From the IMG/VR virus record IMGVR_UViG_3300032236_000971, positions 43,890 through 107,889 of that record: a stretch of DNA of 64,000 bases; one strand, written 5' to 3'. The number at the start of each line of letters is the position of its first letter. Position 1 is the first letter of the stretch. The position numbers and the translations under genes are program-made. The notes beneath the pieces were generated by a model. It was not told the DNA's origin and ran no database searches. It worked only from the letters and a program-made list of their open reading frames with translations. The stretch comes from a virus. Below are positions 56,565 to 64,000 of the stretch, one piece after another.

Positions 56565-56879
56565 ATGACAGAAATTGCAAAAAATCTCGTTGTTGAATAT
56601 CAGTGGAATGACGGTGCTTATAAGTGCATTGTTGATATATGGAATGATTTTTCCAACGTATATGACGAACAGTGTCATTATACAGCACGTGAAGGTGATC
56701 CAGCTCCTATTAACTTATGGATACTGGGACAAATTGCAACTGGTATTTTTAATCCAATAGCAGCTGAACCTGAACCAGTTGCGCCAGTTCAATCTCCAGC
56801 ACCAACATTAGAACAACTTCAAGCGCAACTTGCTGCTCTAACAGCTAAGATAAATGCGTTAGCAAACACAGGGCAATAA
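56565..56879 (+). CDS. Putative tail fibre assembly-type protein
   Basis: The 104-residue protein has an N-terminal domain (MTEIAKNLVVEYQWNDGAYKCIVDIWNDFSNVYDEQCHYTAREGDPAP). A Pro-rich linker and a C-terminal coiled-coil (LEQLQAQLAALTAKINALANTGQ) follow. The context after fibre genes suggests a chaperone or fibre attachment protein. Not closely recognised. It overlaps gp8 by one base. Confidence 0.6.
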   Translation: MTEIAKNLVVEYQWNDGAYKCIVDIWNDFSNVYDEQCHYTAREGDPAPINLWILGQIATGIFNPIAAEPEPVAPVQSPAPTLEQLQAQLAALTAKINALANTGQ

Positions 56880-58408
56880 TGGGAAAGCTACTACCGCAGT
56901 TTCAAAAGTCAATTATTGAAGACGTTGTTTATTCAATAACAAGTAACGTTGCGAATTATTATGCATTCGCTGCTAACCCTATTGCGTATTCTGGGGCTAC
57001 ACCAGATATTGCGAATAATGATTATACAACAACGTTTGTTAATGATTGGCAGATGTTATTCGGTAAGCAATTAGCTAATTCAGATGTATTACCTGTAATT
57101 ACAAATATACCTTGGACATATAATACGTTTTATAATCGTTACGATAATCTAAGTACGTATTTGACTAATTACTATGTTGTTACACCCCCAGCAGAAACAG
57201 GTGGTGATTACAACATCTATAAGTGTTTAGATAATGCTGGTGGGGTTAATTCAACTGCTATGCCAGACCAAAAGCAGCCAAATTCGTTTTATACAACTGA
57301 TGGTTATCTTTGGAGATATATTGCGACTATAACTGATTCACGTTATACTAAATTCGCAACTGATAATTATGTACCGATAGTTGCTAACGGTATTATTGTA
57401 GCTGGCGCTTATACATACAGCGGTATAGAAACAGTTGTTATTACAAATTCAGGTACGAACTATCAGTGTTACGCAAACGGTATTATTCAACAGAATCCAA
57501 ATACTACAGTAGTTCAAATCGAAAATAATAGAGCTGTTTCAGCTGATTTTTATACTGGCTGCGCTATGTATATCTATAATACTGATCAACAAAACGCTCA
57601 GTTAAAATTAATTTCAAGGTACGTTGTTAATACTTCAGGTAAATACGTTTACTTTAGTAGTCCAGCTAATACTCAAAGTATTATGGCTGGTGTAACTCAG
57701 TATGATATTGCCCCTGCTGTTATATTTGATACCGATGCCGACGTTAAACCGATAGCTCGTTGTTTTGTAAATCCATCGACAAACACTATAGCAAACGTTC
57801 AAATAATTGAGCCAGGTTATGGCGTTTCTTGGTGTAACGTATCTATTCAAAGTAATACGACTTTTGGTAGTGGTGCAAATGTTTATGCTATTATACCTCC
57901 TTCTGGCGGTCATGGTTCTAATCCAATAAATGAACTACAGGCTCAGGGTATGGCGATATCATTTACTTTCTCTAATACTGAGTATGGAACAATTTTAGGT
58001 AATACAATATACAATAAAATTGGTCTAATCAAAAACCCATATACAGCAACTGAATACGGAACTAAGAGTAATTACCTTTATTCCGCTAATGCTTTTAGTT
58101 CCGTGCTTACAGGCAACGTCACGATGCAGTTTACTGTTGGAGATACTGTAATTGGTCAAACGTCTAAAGCCCGAGGAACAGTTGCGTTCTGTAACTCAAC
58201 CATATTGTCCTTAACAGGTGATAAATACTTTGCGAATGGCGAAACTGTTATATCTGCTACAAGTATTTCAACAAATTCTCAATTGATAATAAATACACGT
58301 GGGGATGTTTATACAAAAGGTCTTCAACCTCTTTACGTCCAAAACATATCTAATGTACAACGCGACCCAAATGCGGCTGAATCGTTTAAATTGATTATTA
58401 AAATTTAA
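56879..58408 (+). CDS. 8: Baseplate wedge gp8
   Basis: The 509-residue protein has YYAFAANPIAYSGATPD, WQMLFGKQLANSDVLPVITNIPWTYNTFYNRYDNLSTYLTNYYVV and IYKCLDNAGGVNSTAMPDQ, GYLWRYIATI. This is the gp8 pattern of T4-like phages. gp8 is the outer wedge protein. It is larger than T4 gp8 (334 residues), with extra C-terminal beta modules. Confidence 0.84.
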   Translation: MGKLLPQFQKSIIEDVVYSITSNVANYYAFAANPIAYSGATPDIANNDYTTTFVNDWQMLFGKQLANSDVLPVITNIPWTYNTFYNRYDNLSTYLTNYYVVTPPAETGGDYNIYKCLDNAGGVNSTAMPDQKQPNSFYTTDGYLWRYIATITDSRYTKFATDNYVPIVANGIIVAGAYTYSGIETVVITNSGTNYQCYANGIIQQNPNTTVVQIENNRAVSADFYTGCAMYIYNTDQQNAQLKLISRYVVNTSGKYVYFSSPANTQSIMAGVTQYDIAPAVIFDTDADVKPIARCFVNPSTNTIANVQIIEPGYGVSWCNVSIQSNTTFGSGANVYAIIPPSGGHGSNPINELQAQGMAISFTFSNTEYGTILGNTIYNKIGLIKNPYTATEYGTKSNYLYSANAFSSVLTGNVTMQFTVGDTVIGQTSKARGTVAFCNSTILSLTGDKYFANGETVISATSISTNSQLIINTRGDVYTKGLQPLYVQNISNVQRDPNAAESFKLIIKI

Positions 58409-58421
58409 TTAGGAAATAAAA

Positions 58422-61400
58422 ATGCCAATCAACACTGATCTAAACGTATCTCCTTACTATGATGACTTTGATGCCAATAATCAATACTATAGAATTCTGT
58501 TTAGACCTTCAGTCCCCGTACAAGCACGCGAACTAAGTCAAGTTCAGTCTATCCTTCAGCATCAAATTGAATCATTCGCTAACTGGGCGTTTAAAAACGG
58601 TGATATTGTTCCTAATTCTGGTTGTGCTATTACAGATCAGCCAAAGGTTGATTTTGTTCGTCTTTCTGATTATCAGGCAAATGGTTTTGGGTATAATGCG
58701 CTTACACTAGCAAATCTTATGGTGTACAGTACAACGTCAAACCTTCATGCTTCTGTTCTTTATAGTTCTTTTGGTCTAGAAAAAAATTATCCCAATACAA
58801 AAGTCGTATATGTAAATTACGAAAATACAGGTGACAATGGCGAAAAGCTTTTCTCTAGTGGAGAAACTTTAACTTTCTATTATAGAAACGATCAGGCTAA
58901 CGTTGCTGCGGTTGTTAACGCATTTTCAAATTCTACAGGTCAAAACACAACTGGGTTTGGTCACGGTATCACTGTAAGTGATGGTGTTGTTTATTTAAAC
59001 GGTACATTTGTACAAGTATTAAATCGTACTTGGGGTCTTGTAAAGCCTTTTGATACTTACGCAGGTAACAATATCGTTGGCTTCCAAGCAGTTGAATCTA
59101 TTATTGACGATACTCAAGATAGTGCTCTACTTGATAACGCTCTTGGATATTCAAACGAAAATGCACCAGGCGCTCACCGTTTAAAAATTCAGCCCATTCT
59201 TACTTCTTTAGATCCAACTACTGCTGCAGGTACAAAAGATTTTGTTCCTATTGCGGTTTATCAGTATGGTAAGTTATTAACAACACAAAAATCAACAGAT
59301 CCATTTTTAGCTATTAAAGATATACTAGCTAAAAGAACATATGAAGAAGCTGGTAATTTCGTTGTAAAACCTTTCACTATGGAGAGCGTTACCGTTACTG
59401 GTTCTCCGGAAATTGACGCTGCGTTAACAGGAAATGCATTTAACGTAAGAATAAGTTCTGGTTCTGGTTATGCTCAGGGGTATGAAGTAAGTAGAGATAA
59501 TACTTCATACGTTCAAATGCGTAGAGGTACTGATACAAAAACTGTTTTAAATCAGTCAATCTCATTTAATTACGGTAACTATTACGTTGTAAATGAATTA
59601 GCAGGTAGTTTTGATTTTGATAAAGCACAATCCGTTGATCTTTATGATACTCCAATAAAGGCAGTAACAACTCGTGCTTTTAATAATTTGACTGCTTCTG
59701 GTTCTGGGTCAAATACTATTACGAACGGTTCTATTAGTTCTAATAAAATTGGAACTGCATTAGTTAAATGTTTCTCTTATGATAGCGGTATGTTGGGCGC
59801 AAATACAACCCAATATATTTTACACGTGTTTAATGTTCAGATGAAATCTGGGTATAATACTAATCAGGTCGCAGCTATTTTTAATAATAGCGGTAGCGTA
59901 AAGGGTGTAGCTGACGTAGCTGTACCTGGTATTCAGAAATCTTCTATGAGAGATCAACTATATTCATTCGGCGTGAATGGAGTAAAAAATTTAAGAGATG
60001 ATGCAAATAATATAAACACCGAATATACTTACCGTAAAAAATCTTCAACAACTATTGATAGTTATGGTCAGGCAACAGTAACTCTCACAACTTCTTCAGC
60101 TGGTGGAACAGATATTTTACCTTATCCTGTAAGTGTTCTTACGGATACAGCGGCTGCTTCTTTTATTATGGTTGTTAAACAAACAACTAATTCAACTTCA
60201 CTTGGTACTTGTCAGGTATCAAGTACAAATACAGATGTAACAGTTACAGATAGTTCAAAGTTTAAAGATAATTTTAGAGTTGGTGATTTGATTAAAGTTG
60301 GTTCTAATTTTAGAACTATTACTGCTATCGCAAACAATAGATTTTTATCTGTTGACGCAGTTTGGCCATCAACAACGTCTGGTTCATATTATAAAATGTT
60401 CCAGGCTGGTAAAGTTCTACCTATAACGCAAACATTCGGCGGACCTATTTCTTATGTTGATGTTTCAAATACAACTTCTTTCACTGTTTACACTACAGAA
60501 CAGCCAGGAGCTGCAGGTATCAACGTTGAAATCGTATACGATGTTCTTAGAAAACATACAAGCCCAGCTTCGAAAGTAATTAAAAAAGACCGTTTCGTAA
60601 AAATTAATATCACTGCTGATAATAGAAAAGGACCGTGGTGTCTTGGTGTGTCTGATATCCATAGAGTAAAAGGTATCTATGGTAATTTAAACGGCACCTA
60701 TACTATGGATAACGATATCACTAATTACTTTACATATGACACAGGTCAGAAAGACACTCATTACGATCTAGGTTATCTATATCCAAAAGCAGGGTTTAGC
60801 GATTCTATTGCTAATAATATCTTAGTTCATCTTGATTATTTTACAACGAATGTTACTGGTGGAGTTGGTTTTTATACTATTGAATCTTATCCGATAAATG
60901 ATGGTGAACCAGGTTCTGTAAACGCCGTTTCAACGGGCATTACAGGTAACGGTACTTCATTTAATACCTCATTTATTGTTGGTGATATTGTACAGATCGG
61001 TAATGAATTAAGAACAATTTCGAATATAGCCAATTCAACATATATGACTGTAAATTCAGATTTTATTAATTCATATGTTAATGCTTCTTATTTTAAATAT
61101 GATACAATACAAACAAAAGATGTTCCTCTTTATGTTGATGAATCCGGTAAAAAAATACCGTTGAGAGATTATGTAGATTTTAGACCAGTAGCGACACAGA
61201 CAGCTATTGATACTGGTTTCTGTGATATGACTAATGGTTCTCAAATAACTACAGCTATAGCATCTGCGTCTGTTAACCCTTCAAGCACTTTATCTATAAG
61301 TGCTCCAGGAACAGGTTTGAATATACCTTCTTACGGAAAAACATTAAATTCTGATTACATATATTATCTACCAAGAAAAGATTTGGTTATGATCGCGGCT

Positions 61401-62633
61401 GATCCTAATGGTCTTTCTGATGGTGTAATTAAGATAAAAGAGGGTCTTCCTGCAATTAATCCACAAACTCCATTGTATCCAGATAACGCAATGGTTATGT
61501 CAGTTGTAAATATACCCCCATATCCTTCTCTTACATCTGATCAGTTGGACGATTTCTTAGCAATTAATAAATTATCTAAAAGTCTTATACGTGATACTTC
61601 TCCTTCGATTTCTTCACAAATTGTATCAAACCGTCGTTATACAATGAAAGACGTCGGCGTTCTTGATAATAGAATTACAAACTTAGAATATTATCAGGCG
61701 CTTTCTCTTCTTGAGAAAAAAGCAGCCGATATGACGGTTACTGATTCTAATGGATTGAATAGATATAAGAACGGTATTTTCGTTGAAAACTTTAACGATT
61801 TTACGAAATCAGATGTTTCGAATCATGAATTTAGTTTAGCTATTGACGCAACTAAAGCACGTGCACGACCAAGAATTACACGTGAAATAATTGATATTGA
61901 ATTTACTTCAACACTTTCAACTAATACAGTTAAAACAGGTCGTTTGGTTACACTACCTTATACCGAAACTGTATTTTTATCTCAGCCTTATGCAACTAAA
62001 TATAGAAGTTCCGCCCACGTTTCTCTTGCATGGAACGGCACTTGCGTTCTTATTCCAAGTTATGATAATCATAACGATTACAATAATACGGGTTCTATTA
62101 GCCTTAATATCGATAATGCTACTCCTTGGAATCAGTTTGCAAAGAGTCCATTCGGTTCTGTTTGGGGCGATTGGAAAACAACGTCATCTATTACAACTTC
62201 AACAACTAATGTTGGCGGTGTTCACGGAGATGGTAAACAAGTTAATGTTGACCTTGGATTTATTGGTGGATATATTGGTGCTTCTCAACAATGGGCGGAT
62301 CAGGCTGCTGTATCAAAAATTCAAGCTATGTACGGTGATCAAGTTCAAATTGCAGGTCTTAGTGTAATACATACTGGAACATATTCAGACATTCGTCTTA
62401 AGAAAAATATTTCTCGTATTGGTAAACTACTTAATGGTCTTAATTTGTATCGTTATCGTTACCTATGGAGCGAAACTTTCTATGTTGGCGTTATGGCTCA
62501 AGAAGTTGAAAAAATTATTCCTGATGCGGTTGTTTATGATGGAAACGGTTATATGAAAGTAAATTATGCTAAAGTTGGTATTCCATTCCTTACATGGGGT
62601 CAATGGTTAACTACAAATAATTCTGCGGTTTAG
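58422..62633 (+). CDS. Large virion protein with C-terminal S74 intramolecular chaperone
   Basis: The 1403-residue protein begins MPINTDLNVSPYYDDFDANNQYYRILFRPSVPVQARELSQVQSILQHQIE, the DUF4815 pattern of marine T4-like phages. Several 'FxVGDxIxIGxxxRTI' modules follow (about 620 and 860). It ends in an S74 peptidase-chaperone domain (SDIRLKKNISRIGK at about 1320, then VGVMAQEVEKIIPDAVVYDGNGYMKVNY). The Ser of SDIRLKKN is expected to be the autocleavage residue, releasing the C-terminal chaperone after trimer folding. Probably a long fibre or baseplate protein. Confidence 0.82.
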   Translation: MPINTDLNVSPYYDDFDANNQYYRILFRPSVPVQARELSQVQSILQHQIESFANWAFKNGDIVPNSGCAITDQPKVDFVRLSDYQANGFGYNALTLANLMVYSTTSNLHASVLYSSFGLEKNYPNTKVVYVNYENTGDNGEKLFSSGETLTFYYRNDQANVAAVVNAFSNSTGQNTTGFGHGITVSDGVVYLNGTFVQVLNRTWGLVKPFDTYAGNNIVGFQAVESIIDDTQDSALLDNALGYSNENAPGAHRLKIQPILTSLDPTTAAGTKDFVPIAVYQYGKLLTTQKSTDPFLAIKDILAKRTYEEAGNFVVKPFTMESVTVTGSPEIDAALTGNAFNVRISSGSGYAQGYEVSRDNTSYVQMRRGTDTKTVLNQSISFNYGNYYVVNELAGSFDFDKAQSVDLYDTPIKAVTTRAFNNLTASGSGSNTITNGSISSNKIGTALVKCFSYDSGMLGANTTQYILHVFNVQMKSGYNTNQVAAIFNNSGSVKGVADVAVPGIQKSSMRDQLYSFGVNGVKNLRDDANNINTEYTYRKKSSTTIDSYGQATVTLTTSSAGGTDILPYPVSVLTDTAAASFIMVVKQTTNSTSLGTCQVSSTNTDVTVTDSSKFKDNFRVGDLIKVGSNFRTITAIANNRFLSVDAVWPSTTSGSYYKMFQAGKVLPITQTFGGPISYVDVSNTTSFTVYTTEQPGAAGINVEIVYDVLRKHTSPASKVIKKDRFVKINITADNRKGPWCLGVSDIHRVKGIYGNLNGTYTMDNDITNYFTYDTGQKDTHYDLGYLYPKAGFSDSIANNILVHLDYFTTNVTGGVGFYTIESYPINDGEPGSVNAVSTGITGNGTSFNTSFIVGDIVQIGNELRTISNIANSTYMTVNSDFINSYVNASYFKYDTIQTKDVPLYVDESGKKIPLRDYVDFRPVATQTAIDTGFCDMTNGSQITTAIASASVNPSSTLSISAPGTGLNIPSYGKTLNSDYIYYLPRKDLVMIAADPNGLSDGVIKIKEGLPAINPQTPLYPDNAMVMSVVNIPPYPSLTSDQLDDFLAINKLSKSLIRDTSPSISSQIVSNRRYTMKDVGVLDNRITNLEYYQALSLLEKKAADMTVTDSNGLNRYKNGIFVENFNDFTKSDVSNHEFSLAIDATKARARPRITREIIDIEFTSTLSTNTVKTGRLVTLPYTETVFLSQPYATKYRSSAHVSLAWNGTCVLIPSYDNHNDYNNTGSISLNIDNATPWNQFAKSPFGSVWGDWKTTSSITTSTTNVGGVHGDGKQVNVDLGFIGGYIGASQQWADQAAVSKIQAMYGDQVQIAGLSVIHTGTYSDIRLKKNISRIGKLLNGLNLYRYRYLWSETFYVGVMAQEVEKIIPDAVVYDGNGYMKVNYAKVGIPFLTWGQWLTTNNSAV

Positions 62634-62643
62634 GAGATAAAAA

Positions 62644-64000
62644 TTGCCAATTCAGAATATTACAACAACGACACAAACTGATTCTACATCTGCCACTCAA
62701 TATGGCATGACCGTAACTAATTCTACGACAACTCAAACAGTTGGTAGTACAGTCACTGACGTTACCGTTTCTCCTTATATCGCACCAGTAATTATTGCGT
62801 TTATAGCATATAATATGCGTCCTTTACAGAGAATGCATATTTTCTTTGACAGTGTTATAGTTGACCAATATTGCGCACCAGGAACTGTTCCTTTTGATTC
62901 AAATGGTAAACCTATAATTGCAGACCCAGGAAATTTTTGGTCAGTTACTCCAACTAATGGTTGGGGAACCCCAATTTATTCTGATGCTAATGGGTTTGTA
63001 GCAGGTTGGTTTAATATTCCAGCTGCGAAATTTAAAACAGGTGATAGACTATTAGTTATCACCGACGTTGATAGTATTACTAAAGGTACTGATGCTGCTA
63101 CAACAACATCTTCTGCTACTTTTACTGCATCGAATTTAAACGTAACAAAAGCAGCTATAACATTAACAACTGTTAATCCTCAATTATCTTTCAGCCCAAT
63201 AAGTTCAAAAACTTTTGTTACAAATGAACACGTTATTGGCACAAATGTAAACTATACATTACCAGATATCGGCGTTGTAAGTGGTTCTTGGTATGAGCCT
63301 ATTGCACAAGGTTTGACTATCAATACGCCAAACCAAGAAGCAGGAGTGTTTGTTACAGGAATCAGACTTTATTTTAAACAGAAATCTCAATTTGCTGCGA
63401 GAGGCGTTTCTGTATATATTTGCGAAACAAATAATGGTTATCCAAACGGAAGTAAAGTAATACCATTTTCACAAACATATTTACCTTATAATGCGATTAA
63501 TATAAGTCAGGATGCTTCTGTAGGATCTCTTTTCCGTTTTGATTCTCCTGTATTTTTAAATAACGGCGTTGAATATGCTTTTGTTGTTAAACCAGATGCT
63601 GGCGACCCAGATTATTTTGTTTACAGCGCAGTTCTTGGAGACCTTGATATTTTAACTGGTAAACAGATGTTCGGTCAACCAGTTCTAGGAACAGCTTTTT
63701 ACGGAGCAACAGAAGGCGAATGGACAGCATTACAAACAGAATATATTAAGTTTGATTTATTAAGAGCTGTTTTTGAAGGCGCAAATGGTGAAGCGTATTT
63801 TGTAAACTCAAATACAGATTATTTGAGTGTGTATAATGTAAATTATAGTTCAGCAAGCGCAGGTATTCAACCAGGCGATTATGCGTTCCAATCAACTAAT
63901 TCAACAGTAAATACGAATTCTTACGCTACAGGCGGTACTGTAAATACAAATGTTTATGGTCTTGTTTCTAGTTATGATGACGTTAAAGGTATACTTTATA
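62644..64000 (+). CDS. Large virion structural protein, cut by the window end
   Basis: Starts at TTG 62644, with GGAG upstream (TAGGAGATAAAAA), and stays open to 64000 (452 codons). It begins MPIQNITTTTQTDSTSATQYG. It contains YNMRPLQRMHIFFDSVIVDQYCAPGT, GVFVTGIRLYFKQKSQFAARGVSVYICETNNGYPNG and FNNGVEYAFVVKP-like beta modules. This protein often follows the DUF4815 protein in marine T4-like phages. Exact role unknown; it is probably a baseplate/fibre partner. Confidence 0.75.
   Translation, partial: MPIQNITTTTQTDSTSATQYGMTVTNSTTTQTVGSTVTDVTVSPYIAPVIIAFIAYNMRPLQRMHIFFDSVIVDQYCAPGTVPFDSNGKPIIADPGNFWSVTPTNGWGTPIYSDANGFVAGWFNIPAAKFKTGDRLLVITDVDSITKGTDAATTTSSATFTASNLNVTKAAITLTTVNPQLSFSPISSKTFVTNEHVIGTNVNYTLPDIGVVSGSWYEPIAQGLTINTPNQEAGVFVTGIRLYFKQKSQFAARGVSVYICETNNGYPNGSKVIPFSQTYLPYNAINISQDASVGSLFRFDSPVFLNNGVEYAFVVKPDAGDPDYFVYSAVLGDLDILTGKQMFGQPVLGTAFYGATEGEWTALQTEYIKFDLLRAVFEGANGEAYFVNSNTDYLSVYNVNYSSASAGIQPGDYAFQSTNSTVNTNSYATGGTVNTNVYGLVSSYDDVKGILY

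Noticed and set aside
1-64000. CRISPR array, insertion sequence, integrase or attachment site
   Set aside because: No regularly spaced repeats, transposase or integrase motifs were seen in reading the window.

Overview
The window is part of a large virulent T4-type myophage genome. Evidence for this is T4 core genes in T4-like order: nrdA/nrdB, RNase H, PhoH-like ATPase, gp33-like coactivator, gp59, gp32, then gp26/51, gp54-like, gp2-like, gp4, gp48, gp53, gp27, gp5, PAAR, gp25, gp6, gp7-like and gp8. Exact or near copies of the T4 late promoter octamer TATAAATA are also present. The host is probably an alphaproteobacterium, because the phage carries a circularly permuted, two-piece type tmRNA gene with an ANDNN-type tag. 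Strong sigma70-like promoters (TTGACT, 17 bp, TATACT) precede the early genes, so early transcription should use the host polymerase. No integrase, CRISPR array or insertion sequence was seen.

Layout. Positions 1-1158 hold small unknown genes and thyX. Positions 1154-7875 hold one tightly overlapping operon behind a TATAAATA element. It encodes CsgF, CsgG, a curlin-repeat protein, a FecR-domain protein, a second small curlin-like protein, a CHASE2-adenylate cyclase, a GT2 glycosyltransferase and an LpxH-like metallophosphoesterase. This looks like a phage-borne amyloid export (type VIII secretion) and signalling module. Two small membrane-protein paralogues lie on the minus strand (7876-8510). 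Positions 8580-12488 carry class Ia ribonucleotide reductase. Positions 12485-14880 carry small genes, a GIY-YIG gene with a hairpin over its start, and two tRNAs. Positions 14877-16178 hold a cell-wall/lysis group (RlpA-like, CHAP-like amidase, small membrane protein).

Positions 16190-19937 hold glutaredoxin, a WYL-like regulator, a methyltransferase-like protein, a SpeD-like protein, a peroxiredoxin and a GT4 glycosyltransferase. Positions 19979-23547 hold DNA metabolism genes (RNase H, PhoH, RecB-type nuclease). Positions 23544-26585 are a promoter-dense early region with duplicated promoter modules and host-like C-rich codons. Positions 26585-29894 hold small genes, including a HAD phosphatase and a Tat-signal protein. 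The tmRNA and tRNA-Arg lie at 29897-30284, and gp33-like, a metallopeptidase, gp59 and gp32 follow to 33016.

From 33043 the virion genes begin. The minus strand carries a holin-like protein, two giant peptidoglycan-hydrolase tail proteins with a shared scaffold, gp26 with a probable -1 frameshift into a gp51-like tail, a tail-tube-like protein, gp2-like and gp4. Divergent late promoters near 42140-42164 serve the plus-strand baseplate and tail-fibre block, which runs off the window end at 64000. All functional assignments rest on reading motifs by eye; no database search was run.
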